From contig MU119406.1 of the NCBI GenBank assembly GCA_014904845.1, forward strand, positions 37,388-101,387: a stretch of 64,000 nt of DNA, given 5' to 3'. Below, piece after piece: positions 23,368 to 35,165 of the stretch. Position 1 is the stretch's first letter. Every line of letters begins with the position of its first letter. The notes beneath the pieces were generated by a model. The model ran no database searches and had not been told where the DNA came from. It worked only from the letters and a program-made list of their open reading frames with translations. The stretch comes from Acephala macrosclerotiorum. Lineage: Eukaryota; Ascomycota; Leotiomycetes; Helotiales; Mollisiaceae. The position numbers and the translations under genes were made by a program.

Positions 23368-23763
23368 TTATAAATACCAAATGCCCTCCTGCACTTCGAA
23401 AAATGCCCCTTTTCGTCGTGCATTACTAGCCTTCAAATCTGAGCGATGGGTCGTCCTAAAGTTGAGCTCAAAGAACAACTCATCAAGAAGAAATATATTT
23501 GACAGAAGAAACTCGTCAGGATCCTGAGGAATCCCTTCTCGGAGCTTGATGGGACGAGGAACTTTCGGATTCAAGTATGCGCGACGGTTCGTAATACTTG
23601 AGACCGGAGCACAACCTAATTTAAGATAGTTGCGGTTGAATCGGTATACCATTATGATCCCGAAGACGTTGACGGAGGCAAGATCTGGAGGTCCTTTTTT
23701 GGTGGCGAATGCTAACGGTGACTGCAGCGCGAGATCAACGAGTTCTGCCTTTGAAGTCGACAT
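23368..23763 (-). CDS. hypothetical protein, 131 aa
   Basis: ATG 23763 (MSTSKAELVDLALQSPLAFA) to the TAA at 23368, single exon. Composition is plausible, with a hydrophobic patch (NVFGIIMVYRF) and a proline/charged middle (NPKVPRPIKLREGIPQDPDE). A potential donor (GTATTT) near the end might extend the gene leftward into 23180..23380. No domain recognised and no supporting neighbour, so it may be spurious. Confidence 0.35.
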   Translation of the reverse strand: MSTSKAELVDLALQSPLAFATKKGPPDLASVNVFGIIMVYRFNRNYLKLGCAPVSSITNRRAYLNPKVPRPIKLREGIPQDPDEFLLSNIFLLDELFFELNFRTTHRSDLKASNARRKGAFFEVQEGIWYL

Positions 23764-24199
23764 CTACCGCCTTACAGTATTGAATGAATTTATCACGATC
23801 GTCTGAGATACCCCATCTGAGCGCTTGGACAGCATGGCGTTGTTGGAACTATCGATGCTACGCGGACAGGAATGAAGGGACAGCCTGTTAAGATGCTAAA
23901 ATATTTGGTAATAAGCATACGTTCTCAAGATTAATATCTTGAAAAGCCTCGAACAAGCCATTTTCTGACGAGTAACCCTATTGCTTGCCTCAAACTCGCA
24001 TTCGGACTCTGCTTGAGCTCCAAGTCCAGGTGACCTCACATGCCTTGTCGAAAATGGTTCCACGAGTTGGCTTCAAAGTCTCATTTAGGCAAGTGGTGCC
24101 TGAGTCCCACGAAAAGTGTAGTTGGGCCTGAACATCACTAATATTATGCATTTAGAGGGCAGGTAAGTAGGAAGTGGTTCCCATGCAATTCTTGCAGAA
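23764..24199. other. intergenic, no feature seen
   Basis: No supported gene or repeat. Confidence 0.5.
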
Positions 24200-25752
24200 T
24201 TACAGAAACTGGCGTGTAAAGACTCCCTCAGGATCCCACGTCTTCTTCAACTCCCTCAATTTCTTCAATCGCTCTTCACCACGATATCTGTACTTGAGAT
24301 TATCCCCACGAGTGTGGTTTGGGAACAAAGCTTTCTCCTCGTCCTTTTGATCTTTCTGACAGAAGGCGACGAAGTCATATGCACTCTTCATAGCCACTGT
24401 GCTTGCCTCCGCTTCTGAGGCTGAAATAAATCCCATACTTTGACATGTTAGTAAAAGCTCGGACACCACGGAACGGAGATGCATACAACCACACCGGACA
24501 ATCCCTATGACTCCACGCCGTGCTTCCCTCTGGAATGCTCTTCAACACTTCGTTCGAATACCATCCGAACATCATCATTGTCCTCGCTACCCCCAGAACT
24601 TCCTCAATCATTTTCGTCCAGCTCTCAAGGCTTTGCTCGAACTGCTTCCCGTCGAACCTTTGCAAGCCGCATGATACAAGTGTGTTGTATCCTCCGTGCT
24701 TGGAAAGGGAATCACTGGCATCGGTTATTGAGGCCCAGAAGACTTCTCTTTTGATGTTTTGGGTGGGGTTGAGTGCTACGAGTGGGGCCATAACTTTCTC
24801 CGCTTCTGATTCGGGGCGGAAGTGTGTTATGCTGACGATGAGCATTGGCTACGCTCCTTCATCAGTATTAACTCCATTTATTCATCGGGAAGAGAAGGGA
24901 GCCTCACCTCCGTCTGTCCAGGCGGCGCCATAACAGCACACATCCCCGGACTCCTCTTATCGCATCCATCCACAACCCCCTCCAACACCTTAGAAACCGC
25001 CTCAACTTGTCCCGGCAAGAAAACCAAAGTCCAACTCATGATAGGATGTTCTAACCTATAAATTCTCATCGTCACCTCTGTCACAACCCCAAAAAACTGT
25101 CCTGCGCCCTTCAAAGCCCAAAAGAGATCAGGATTCTCGCTCGAAGAACAAGTTACGAGGCCTTTGGTAGCGGTTACTACTTTGGCGCTGAGGAGGGAGT
25201 CGACTGCCATTCCGTAAATTCCAGCCAGGTAGCTGGAGCCGCCGCCGGGCATGAAGCCGGTGTAAGATACTGCGGAACCGGAGGGCGACGGGATCACGAA
25301 ACCCTTGTTCGAGACGGCGACGTTGAGGGGTTTGGTGAGGACCCCGGCTTGGAGAGTTACCGTCTCGTTGGTACTGTCTACTTTGATATCTTGAAGCAAG
25401 GAGAGGTCGATGATCCATCCTTCAGGTTCAATGCTAGACCAGGGAGTGTTGCCGCCGGATTTGGGCACGAAGGGGATTTTGTTTTCAGTTGCTGTTTTCA
25501 CCTGTCGATTGTTAGTACGGCGTTACTCTCGGAGGGAAAGAGAGGGTGTACGATTTTCACGATATCGTCTTCTGTTGCAGGCTTGAATATCGCAGCTGGT
25601 GTTTTGGGGTCCTCGGAGCTCCATCTGCTCATTGAGGTTTTGAACCCCTCGCTTCGAGGCTCGAGTAGCAGTTCGCCGCTTTTTGACAATGAATTGTTCA
25701 ATTCTGTTGCTATATCGATAATAGGATTTGTTCTTGAACCCATCTTGATCAC
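24200..25752 (-). CDS. FAD-linked oxidoreductase (BBE-like)
   Basis: Flavin-dependent oxidase of the berberine-bridge-enzyme/PCMH type, a group that often acts in secondary or carbohydrate metabolism; substrate unknown. Exons 25752..25552, 25501..24908, 24848..24467, 24420..24200; introns 50, 59 and 46 nt all carry CTAAC- or GTTAAT-like branch sites; 465 residues. The FAD-binding half shows PAAIFKPATEDDIVKI, then FVPKSGGNTPWSS, GGGSSYLAGIYGMAVD and LFWALKGAGQFFGVVTEV. The BBE C-terminal segment is KTWDPEGVF near the end. Oddity: the usual SGGH, whose His carries covalent FAD, reads SGGN here. No signal peptide is visible although many relatives are secreted. Confidence 0.88.
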
Positions 25753-26743
25753 TATGGTGTTTTATTCGGGTTGAAGGTTTTGATGAAGGGGCATGTTGAA
25801 CTAAAGTCAGGGTCCAGAGCATTATATCTTCGGCTAGCGCTGACAGCTACAAGGATACTTTAGTACCCGAGAAAGGCGAGATGCCGATGTTAGCGCTGAT
25901 GAGGCTGACTGGATAGGGGTCGTCGGCTAGTCAGAGTTCGTGGGGAGGCCCTGAATTGTACGTTGCATTGGTTATGCATGAAGGTGTGATGGGCGGGGCA
26001 GCAAACTCTTGACAGCCGGTAGCGTTGGGAAACCTGGCGGCAGCGGAGGGACATTTGAGAGTAATGTGGCTGTGAAAGTATTCCTAATGTAGGGAGCTGT
26101 CGTGATATCTTCGGGCTTGGCGGCGTGATATCCATTATTGGACAAGGAGGTGTGGCCAGTGAGTATGTTATGCTACGAAAATTGAGCATGGACCACCGGC
26201 AGATGCACGTATCTACGAGGAAAGAACATAAGTCTCGTAGGGAGGGCTTCCATCGTCCCAAATGGTTTAAGAGGACGACTCCTTTTTCAACATGTTCTGA
26301 ATCATGATTATAATGCTTCAAATACGTTCTATTGCTCTGTGATTCATCGTCTGAATGTATCTGATGAAGAATGACGCAATGCAATTTATTATGAATCTGC
26401 AAAACAAATTTTCTGTTGGACGACATGGGTATCATTTCCATTACTCCCAAAGCTCCCCTCCACACAACAAGCTCCTTTCCATCTCACAAATTCAAATACA
26501 AGCCCCGGACACAAAATTTGCAGAATATACCCTCAGTGCTTCAAACTGTCTCGGACAAATTCCCTCCTTGAAAGTTCGTTAAGTGTTGCACGCGACGCCG
26601 CTTCAGTTGCCGTGCCGAGAAGTCTAGCAAGCTGCAGAAGATATGGAGCTAGTCACTCAATTTAGTTCAAATCCTAATTTGTATCTGTCCATTACATACC
26701 TTCTGACATCTTCAAGTCTTGAAGTACTTTTCACAGCAGCCTT
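25753..26743. other. intergenic
   Basis: Promoter side of the FAD oxidase gene. A minus-strand ORF of 191 codons (26465..25890) has compositional features of chance translation (many Cys/His/Ser, no hydrophobic core) and is not called. Confidence 0.45.
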
Positions 26744-27007
26744 TTACTGCGACCTCGAGTCCCTGGAATCCCCCCCAGACCTCTCTCTCATCTGCTCGCT
26801 CCATCGAAGAATTGCATTCTCTCGTTCCTCTTCCTCCTTTTGCTGCTGATCTACGACTTTCTCGTAGTATGGTGGTAATTGTTGATTCGATCTTGGTCCA
26901 TCGCTCCTCCTGTCGAAAAAGTCTCTTGGTCCGTCGCTCGACTTTCCCGGATATTCCACAACCCAACCCGTGGAAATCGTGTTCCAGAATTTCTTGAGAG
27001 CAGCCAT
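26744..27007 (-). CDS. small hypothetical protein, 87 aa
   Basis: ATG 27007 gives MAALKKFWNTISTGWVVEYP, followed by Asp/Arg-rich and Gln/Glu-rich helical sequence (PPYYEKVVDQQQKEEEERE) ending in an Arg/Ser tail. The strongly charged helix suggests a real product; an alternative start three codons upstream (MTIM) exists. No family recognised. Confidence 0.45.
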   Translation of the reverse strand: MAALKKFWNTISTGWVVEYPGKSSDGPRDFFDRRSDGPRSNQQLPPYYEKVVDQQQKEEEERENAILRWSEQMRERSGGDSRDSRSQ

Positions 27008-27068
27008 GATTGTCATGAATGTTTGGATATTTGAGAGATAATGATTAAGTATACATAAAAACATTTCA

Positions 27069-27667
27069 TCAGGAGATCATGAACGATATATATTGTATCA
27101 AGACCCTTGCTTGAAGCCAACACGTGACCAGCGAGTTTGCTCCGAAACAGCATCCCGAAGACTGCCGAAAAATTTGCATCGAGAAAATATCATCATAAAC
27201 CACCATCTGGCCTGTTCCATCGACAAAGGACCATGCCACTGGGCTGAAAGGAGGCGTTAGAGGCTGAAAGCCGAGGGAGAAGTTCGTATGAAGCTCTCCG
27301 GATTGGACCGCTATGGACTGATTGCTGCTATCCTGGTGAGGCAGAGACCGAACCGGAGACTGTGCGGTTGAGTAACCTCGGATCTGTTGCAGATGGGCGT
27401 TTTCTGCTCGTAACTTATTCGTGCGCTTGGAAGAGATCTGCGTTTGGGACTCTGCCGGCATATGTTTGAAAGCCGTTCTCTTTTTGTGGCGTCCCGTCCT
27501 TGCAGATATACTTCAAGTCCCGTGGCAAGTGGTTCGAAAGACGACTGATTCGATATTGATTTTGTGTTGTTGCTTGTTGTTCTCTGAATATATTCATGTA
27601 GTGTCAGTCGTTTAGTTGCTTCTTGTTCGTGGGAGTCCAGGTTGTTTGAGCATGGCGCTATAGTCAT
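27069..27667 (-). pseudogene. possible frameshifted hypothetical gene
   Basis: Two overlapping minus-strand frames: 27667..27311 (MTIAPCSNNLDSHEQEATKR ...) and 27461..27069 (SKRTNKLRAENAHLQQIRGY, then FQPLTPPFSPVAWSFVDGTG). The second has a leucine-zipper-like flavour at its start. Joining needs a frame change between 27440 and 27500 with no clear intron. Either a broken gene or two chance ORFs. Confidence 0.25.
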
Positions 27668-28618
27668 GTGATACTTCTTCGGATATCAAAGTATGCCTCA
27701 TCAAATCTACAGAATCATTTGCTGAATTATCACATGATGTACGAGTCTCAGTTTACTCATACCTGGTCTGATTCTACGTTCCCTCTCTGCAACTTTAAGC
27801 ATAGATTTCAGGGCTCGTCACGTGTACCGTTCTTGTGCTATGCCTCTTTTTGGGTCTTCATGCCTCCATTCCTAACCTGTTCCATTTCAAAAGAAGACAA
27901 TCATACAGACGTAATACTCTAGACGTCGTAATAGTACTCACCGGTCCGTTACTCCCCAGTAGGAATTTGGCAGCCAAAAAAGCCACGACCTGCGAACAGT
28001 TGCGGGAGTGAATTCCGCCATACACAACATAATAAGGTTGTGGGAGTTCATCATGACATTTGTATTTTCAGCACTCAATTGTAATATATCAAGTGATCTG
28101 ATGTTCACATTGGGGCAGTTGATTCCTGTCCTGGCAGAGACGTACATTCAGGCACAAGCGTTCATCTACGTCCACCGGCTGCTCTCCATCTTCCGAGACA
28201 ACAATCCCTACGCCTTTCAATGTTTCATGTACTCGCATAAAGGCGATATACTCTGCCGACGCATGATCACTGGCTTATGGAGTATAGAAAGTTCTTCCCC
28301 GCAAAATCTTTCGGCAACCCCGCTACACCCCCGAGTTCGCTTGTGGAAATCGTTGTTTGAAACTGCCTAGTGAGGGTTTAGACGAACACAATTTATATTC
28401 TCAAGACGGGACGAGAAATGGATAAACGTATCTTACTGTCCTAAAAGAGCTTCCGGAAAATGGATACCTAGCCTAAAGTATAATTCGGACAACATTACTT
28501 TCATATATTCAAGCAATACCCCTCTACAAATTTTCAGTTGTCACTCTCGATTTGTTTCGCACTTGTTGACTTCCATTATCTTCTTTTCTTGCGTTCTGAA
28601 AATTAGAACAGGATCAAC
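27668..28618. other. intergenic upstream of the xylanase relic
   Basis: An ORF 28008..28370 (LGQLIPVLAETYIQAQAFIY) is open but has no motif. The stretch before 28619 would be the former promoter of the xylanase gene. Confidence 0.4.
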
Positions 28619-29944
28619 ATGCGCAGCTCAATCATTTCTACGTTGTTAATTGCCCCAATAATCAGGTCTCTCGCAGCACCAACAGTCGAGAAGCTTGACA
28701 CTAGACATCCCTTCAATCAAGTAGACTGGGAGACAGAGCTCCTTAGACGAAGGACGACAATAGTCTCGAGAAATGCGCTCGATCGGAGAAAAGTATTGAT
28801 GAGATTTTCAAAGGTCTAGAGAAGCTTTATTTGGTATATGTGCAGATGCGGGGTCTTTGGCGAAGGCGGACAATGAGGCTCTCACCAAAGCAGATTTTGG
28901 TCAAGTCACCATAGAGAACAAGTACTTCCACACATTTCGACACGGCGACACCCACAGACAATGCTGATCTACTTCTAGTGGTAAATGGGATACGACCGAA
29001 GCTTCTCAAGGCAAATTCAACTTCGCGGGTCTTGACACGCTCGTGAATTAGGCGCAGACGAACAAGTTGGTTCGTGGACATACTACTGTTTGGTACTCAC
29101 AGCTACCATCTTGGGTATCTGCAATCAGCAGCAAGGATACTCTCACCACTGTCATCCAATCCCATGTCACGACAGAGATTGGCAGGTACGCTTGCAAGAT
29201 CCTACAGTGGGTAAGTCCAGAATTCCGTCTCTCAGCCTTTACCTTTCTGATATCATTCTAGGATGTTGTCAACGAAATGTTCGACGAAAGTGGTGGTCTC
29301 CGACAATCAGTCTTCGCAAAGGTCCTCGGAGAGGACTTCGTTCGCATCACATTCGAGGCGGCCAAGAAGGCTGATCCAGCTGCAAAACGCTTCATCAACG
29401 ACTACAAATACGTCACCCTACTTCCTCGCTCTCCATTCCCACCATACCGACAATTTCAACAGCACTGTCGAGAAGGGATCCACCTACGCAAAGACTACCG
29501 GCATGATCAAATACGTCAAGAAATGGATCGCAGCCGGCGTCCCCATCGATGGTATTGGAGCTCAAGCTCATCTCATGGCCGGAGAAGCCAAGAACGTCCC
29601 CGCCTCGCTTACTGCCCTCTGCGCCGCTGCACCTCAATGTGCCCTTACTGAAGTCGACATCGTGAATGCTGCGCCTGGCGACTATGTCACGACCATCAAA
29701 GCATGTGTCGATATCCCGAACTGTGTCGGAGTTACTGTTTGGGGTGTGCGTGATCCTGATAGTTGGAGAGCGTCCAACAACCCGTTGCTCTTTGATTCTG
29801 GTATGAACTGAACTCTCAACTCCCTGAAACAAACACGTACCGGTACTGATTCATCACCTAGCGTATGCGACGAAGCCAGCGTATGCTGCTTTGGTTTCGA
29901 CATTGGGTGCACTACCAACCGCCACTGCTAAGCCGACTTTGTGA
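28619..29944 (+). pseudogene. GH10 endo-1,4-beta-xylanase, broken
   Basis: Family 10 secreted xylanase (hydrolyses plant xylan). Visible pieces: signal peptide [68 protein letters not shown] with the acid/base Glu, ALTEVDI with the nucleophile Glu, VTVWGVRDPDSWRASNNPL, and a C-terminal YATKPAYAALV after an intron at about 29803-29862. Lesions: loss of frame near 28790, a one-base loss near 28833, a TAG at 29049 where a Trp is normal in LVNWA, loss of residues before LVRGH, and an intron near 29409 whose donor reads ATACGT instead of GTACGT. Good introns remain at about 28922-28979 and 29211-29262. Both active-site residues survive, so the loss looks recent. Confidence 0.85.
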
Positions 29945-30558
29945 AGGGTGGAATTAAGTTGATGTTGTGCTCGTGAGCAGGTGATTGCCTCTGAGTTTCT
30001 GCAGTATTCAATTAATTTTTTTCACTGCCATTGCTCTGATGCTTCTTATTTTTGCACATACTTATACCCTCATTTGAATATTTTGGAGATTTTCCTGACT
30101 CCACTGCATGCCGTACATACTCTCAAAATTTGGTGCTCAGATATGAATGACTGCCGCCCCCGTTCCCGTCGCTTGCTGGAGTGCGGCGCGGACCTTCTCG
30201 AATGGTGCTAAAACTTGACACGCAATACGCGTATTGTCCTGAAGCAGGTGATACGCTTATTCGCAAGATACAGTTTTCCGCATCCCTCTGTGAGCCAATC
30301 ATGTCTTCTCCATCGAGACTTGTAAGATTGTCAATGGGTGAGGATAACCGCTCACGATTAGCTTTCAATTCTATTAATTGAGGAAGTACGTTTGGCAAGT
30401 TTCTTGCTCACTTCTTCGACCCCGATCTCTGGTCCTTATTTATGATTGTCTCGGATTGTGCTCGGGCGGTGCATGGCTTTGCTATATATCACCTCAACTT
30501 TCTTCCGTTTATATTCTTGTCAATATATTCATACCTCTCTGTAGACTGTCAATGAAAA
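29945..30558. other. intergenic, no feature seen
   Basis: Lies between two pseudogenes on the same strand; no supported gene. Confidence 0.5.
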
Positions 30559-32086
30559 ATGTCTATTATCCACAAAAAATTAGTCAAAGGTTTGGGTGCT
30601 GGCATCGGCCTCGCGTCCGAAAGAATCAAAGTTCGCAAGGCCCACAGATCCCAGAATAGACTTCAGAGAGAGGGCTACAATGGCACCTCAATTCCACCGC
30701 AAAGCCATCCTGAAGGAAATACACCGAATTCGACAAACCCCAACATTGTTCAAGAAGCAGCACCGCCTCCCTTAAACCAAGACAACGAACAATGGGCACT
30801 CGACGATGCCCAAGATCAAATCGCTCCCATCACGGAATCCAGGGAAGAAAAAAAAAAGTCAAAGAACATCCAAGATTTCCTCGTCAAACATCCTGCCCCT
30901 CAATGCGGGTCACCAAGTGACGTCCCCAGGATCCGCATGCACGCCATCCTTCCCCAACGAAGACCGAAAGACCGCTCGAGAGGGTTCGTACGCGCATATG
31001 CACCTCTCCTTCAAGAATGCGGTATCGATCAGGCCGTGTTCCTCGGTTTCCTAGACACATTCAATAAAGCTACCTAAGCAAGTCCCTGGATAAGATCAAC
31101 GACGAGTTCTACCGTCCCCGAGGTCTCTATACTTTCATCCTCGCATGGAATCCAGAAGATGGCGCAATCCACCAAACCCTCGACATAATCAACATCCTCT
31201 CCCGAGCCTCTAACGGGGCCGGCGCATCCAAGTCTTCTCTTGCCAAGAAACTTGCTACGGGTTCAGGATCTACCCCCGGCACTTTCGAGTTCCCCGAAAC
31301 TGCACCATTGGTTTTTCCGGTGTTGGATGATATCATGACGATGGATGAGAAGGGACGAGAGAAGACGAAAATTACTTTTTTTGCAGATTACTTAGATAGA
31401 GGGCGAGAGCTGCTTATGTTAGTCTTCATTAACTTTCATGTTTCTTTGAGATGATTTTTAGAACAGGTTCTAATGGATATTCAATACCAGCAAGCAGAAC
31501 ATCCAGAATCAATTTTGTCCCAAGGCCCAAAGATAATTTCAGTTCTCGCTACGCAGACCCAAATCACCCCGCCAATAGTGGCAGCACGATCTCGCTCGTT
31601 ACCGGTGGTTACATCAATCCTCCACCTTTGGGGAGAGCTGCGGAAGGGCTCGCGGGTATTGGAGGTAGAGCACGAGTTAGTGATAGATCTAGTAGGGTGC
31701 TTGGTAGACTTGTAGGACTTTTAGAGGGTGGTCTGTCTGGTGGACATCGTGGAATGCTGGGAGTTGGAGTTAGTCGTGGCCTTGATAGGACACTACAACG
31801 GCAACTACCAGGGTCAAGTATATCAAATGAGAATGCTAATGGGAGTTTTGATGAAGAAAGAGATCCCAGGACACAAATGCATCAACGAGGTGCCGGTAAA
31901 TGGCCACGGAATGGCATTGCGAGAGGTCGTGGCTCTGGCCTGATAGGAGAGGTTACTAATGGGCTTGGGGACGGAGGTATCAATCTGTTAGCCAAGGGTG
32001 CTAAAAAGATACTGGGAAAAGTCGGGCACGAAGCAAGTCCAACTGACGGGGAGCTGTGGAAATCAAAGCAGTGTGAACGAGGTTAG
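30559..32086 (+). pseudogene. conserved fungal protein of unknown function, internal deletion
   Basis: Frame 1 (30559..31077) reads MSIIHKKLVKGLGAGIGLAS ... RPKDRSRGFVRAYAPLLQEC ... FLGFLDTFNKAT and stops. Frame 3 takes over at once from 31071 with YLSKSLDKINDEFYRPRGLY, runs through TFILAWNPED to about 31417, and is spliced by a 44-nt intron (GTTAGT...TTTTTAG, 31418..31461) to 31462..32086 (SSRYADPNHPANSGSTISLV). From memory of this widespread family, relatives have a hydrophobic segment between LDTFNKA and the LDKIN region; it seems deleted here with a frame change. Biochemical role unknown; database names such as 'FAD-binding domain protein' are not supported by motifs here. Confidence 0.6.
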
Positions 32087-32687
32087 GCCCCAGAACAATT
32101 GAAATCCAGAATATTAGAATGTTCGAGTCCGGAGTCACGTTAGTTTGTACCATACATGTCATCGTATATCGCCAAATTCTGAAGTGTCGAGCTTGCTGGA
32201 CACTCAAGGTGGCTGAGTCCCTTCAGAAGTCCTCTTGTCAGTTTCGAAGTTCCATTGCTCAAATAAGTGGGCCTCTTAAAGCGACCTTCCAGTCGCATCA
32301 GTCCTTTGTAACTAGGTTCGGATTTCGTCTCATGTCGGATCTTGGTACCGAAGATTATGAGGGCTAGCGAGTTTGAAAAGTTGGGACGACTTCACATCCA
32401 AACTTTATTTACGCCCCGAAAAGTAGACTTAAAGTTAAGATGAGGACAATTCGAAACCTCGGCATAGAAATAAGAGTCCGATGCACGAGCTAGTTTCGAA
32501 TCTGGATATGTGTGATTTTCATTGCAAGTGTGCTGTATAAGCAGCCCATATCACGAGCCTCACTAGATATAAGCTGCAATGCTCTCACTTCTCACTTCTC
32601 CGCCAACGCCTTAGAGATTTCCGTTGATCGTCTATCAGATTCGTCTTCAACTACATTCTTTACTCTCGATACCAACGCTTCAGCACA
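32087..32687. other. intergenic, promoter of the LysM gene
   Basis: No coding sequence supported. The 60 bp before 32688 are CT-rich and carry a CAACGCTTCAGCACA leader typical of fungal 5' ends. Confidence 0.45.
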
Positions 32688-33290
32688 ATGCGTCTCCAGT
32701 CATTTCTCCTAGTAGTCGTTGCCGCAACCCTCCCAATCGTCCTCGCGGCATCGAATACCACAGCAGCAATCGGAACAAACTGCAACATCGTCTCCAACCA
32801 CACTGTAATAGCAGGAGACAATCTCGCCAACATTGCGACAGCAGCAAACGTCACTCTCGACCAAATCCGATTCGTCAACACGCAAATATCGAACCCTAGA
32901 CTCATTAACGTTGGAGACAACATTCAAATCCCAAACTCGAAATGCGTCGCTCCAATAAACCCTCCACTAGCTGAGCCGACCGCAACATGTTCGAACGGTA
33001 CCGAGTCGACGACCAAAGTTGTTGCGGGAGATAGTCTGATCATCATTGCGAAAGAGAAGTTGGGAATTACTTTGCCGGCACTGTTGGCTGCAAACCACCA
33101 AATAGTAGATCCAAACAAGATCAATGTTGGAGATGTGATTAATGTACCGCTTTGCAAGACAGGTGGTAATGCTACGACTGGGGCGACAAATGGGACAACA
33201 AATGCTGGCAGCGAGAATGGGAAGAAGAACGTAGAAGCGAGGAAGGAGGGGATAAAAAGGAGATACAAGACCTCGGAGATCTTATGGTGA
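32688..33290 (+). CDS. secreted LysM-domain protein, 200 aa
   Basis: Small secreted protein that should bind chitin-type oligosaccharides in the wall or apoplast. A clear signal peptide (MRLQSFLLVVVAATLPIVLA) is followed by two LysM modules: residues about 36-84 (HTVIAGDNLANIATAANVTL ... INVGDNIQIP) and about 103-155 (KVVAGDSLIIIAKEKLGITL ... INVGDVINVP). Cysteines flank the modules and several N-glycosylation sites occur. The Lys/Arg-rich tail (KNVEARKEGIKRRYK) may be processed by a Kex2-like protease. Single exon. In plant-associated fungi such proteins often hide chitin from host receptors; that role is inference by family. Confidence 0.9.
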   Translation: MRLQSFLLVVVAATLPIVLAASNTTAAIGTNCNIVSNHTVIAGDNLANIATAANVTLDQIRFVNTQISNPRLINVGDNIQIPNSKCVAPINPPLAEPTATCSNGTESTTKVVAGDSLIIIAKEKLGITLPALLAANHQIVDPNKINVGDVINVPLCKTGGNATTGATNGTTNAGSENGKKNVEARKEGIKRRYKTSEILW

Positions 33291-33914
33291 TGTGAGACAT
33301 TGTTCGGTGGCATGGCCAGAAGTATGTTTTTCTCGTGCCTGGAGCCTACATAGATGATGCCGGAAATCAGACTCATAGTAATTAGACATACTTTTCGAAG
33401 AGGGAGGACATGTTCTCAATTGCAAAGAAAGATACCATTCAGTCCAATAGTGTATAACGCGAATATGTTACAAAAGTTTATTGTGTTTTGCGCTCACAGA
33501 GTAGGTGATTAGATGCTCGCTTAGAGAATTAAGGGGGGGGCGAGTGAATGATAGGGGCGCAACCGAAAGCCCACACACACCCTGAAGGCCTTTTAGAAGA
33601 AAGGTAACGAACCTCCAATTTACAATAATCTGTACTTCCGCTGCTCAGATCCGAGCATCCAGCCGGACTTACCCAAACTCCATCCGATGAATTTGTAAGA
33701 TTTTCAATATCTTTAAGGTCGGAATATCGTTTTTCCTTCGTCCAGAAAGATCCGGGTCCCAAAACTGACCAATCGGACATAACATCAGATACATATACTG
33801 CTCCAAGTCCTCAAGCAACAGAAGAACAATCATCTTCTCTTTTAAACCCATCATTCAGACAATCAAATAAGGTCTTCTTGTTCATCAACTCAAAGCTCCT
33901 AACCAGCCGCCAAA
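33291..33914. other. intergenic with one exon-like ORF
   Basis: Minus strand 33780..33669 encodes MSDWSVLGPGSFWTKEKRYS and then meets a perfect donor GTAAGT, but no partner exon was found. A G7 run sits near 33534. Confidence 0.3.
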
Positions 33915-35165
33915 ATGGTCGACTTCAACATCAACACTGAAGGCATCGAGGTCGTCAAGGCTTTCCCAACCCAAGTATCAGGGAAGACATTCCTGATCAC
34001 TGGCCCTTCTGAAGGCGGTGTCGGTGCTGAGACAGCCCGTAAGTGTTCTCTGATTGAAGTCTACAAGTCTTTCCTCATTTCGCTCGCCTCTCATCAACTC
34101 TCGCGAGAATGCACACTTCACACACTTACAACTAATCATGGACTTATCTGCCCTCCAGTCTCCTTAGCACGCGGCTCCCCCTCAAACCTTCTTCTCCTCG
34201 GTCGGGACATCGCCAAGATCCAACCTATCATCGACGCCATCGCCAAGCTCAACTCCTCCGTCGCCGCGAAATTCGTCCCCATCGACCTCACCTCCTTCTC
34301 ATCCGTCCGCACCGCTGCCAGCACCATCCTCTCCGACGCCAGCATCCCCAAAATCGACTACCTAATCAACAATGCGGCCATCATGGCAGCACCTTACTCT
34401 CTCACCACCGACGGTTTCGAATCCCACCTCCAAACCAACCACCTCTCTCACTTCCTCCTCACCAACCTCCTCCTCTCAGGTTCAAAACTCTCCCCTGACG
34501 CAAAAATCATCAACGTATCTTCTGCCGGACACATGAGCTCCGATATCCGTTACGAGAGTACTGATTTCGAGAAAGGGGAGAAATATGTTCAGTGGTATGC
34601 TTATGGACAGAGTAAGACTGCTAATCTGCTTTTCACGACGGAGTTGAACAAGAGGTTCAAGGAGAAGGGGTTGGGGATGAAGGCTTTTTCGCCGACGCCG
34701 GGAGCGGTGGATAGTAAGTTGCAGAGATTTGTGACAGAGGAGATGAGGGAGCAGGGGATGAAAGCTTGGTTGGCTGCTGGGAGGGGCCCGATGATTAGGA
34801 AGAGGTGAGATATTACCCCGCTCTGTATTCCCTTAATGGTGGAGTTCGGCTGGGGGTATTCGACTTCAAGGCGAGCGATGATAGCTGACATGTTTGTATA
34901 GTTTGCAGCAAGGTTGTGCCTGCTACCTCAGAGCTGCGCTTGACCCGAGTCTGCTTGAGCAGGACTTGGTTTTCATCGATAATTGCCAGCCTGTTGGTGT
35001 CAGCCCCACCGAGCTCTCGGCATATGCAGTTGACGAGGAGAATGCGAAGAAGTTGTGGGCTTTGAGTGAGGAGATGGTGGGGGAGAAGTTCGAGTAAGTG
35101 ATAATGGAACTTAACACTCAAGTCAAAAACAGGCATTGACTGACGTCCTGGTCTTCAGAATCTAA
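33915..35165 (+). CDS. short-chain dehydrogenase/reductase
   Basis: NAD(P)-dependent oxidoreductase of the retinol-dehydrogenase-like SDR type; substrate unknown. Exons 33915..34038, 34159..34804, 34902..35096 plus a final 7-base exon 35159..35165 if the GTAAGT at 35094 is used (ending KFEI); otherwise the TAA at 35097 ends the protein after KFE, giving 321 residues either way within one residue. Introns of 120 and 97 nt fit in phase. Motifs: TGPSEGGVG at 29-37 (modified TGxxxGxG), NNAAIMA, the catalytic Ser in INVSSAGHMS and YAYGQSKTAN (YxxxK). The glycine motif is unusual but seen in fungal members. It is convergent with the CoA ligase 200 bp downstream. Confidence 0.9.

Noticed and set aside
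25890..26465. Minus-strand ORF of 191 codons
   Set aside because: Cys/His/Ser-rich chance composition with no motif, in the promoter region of the FAD oxidase.
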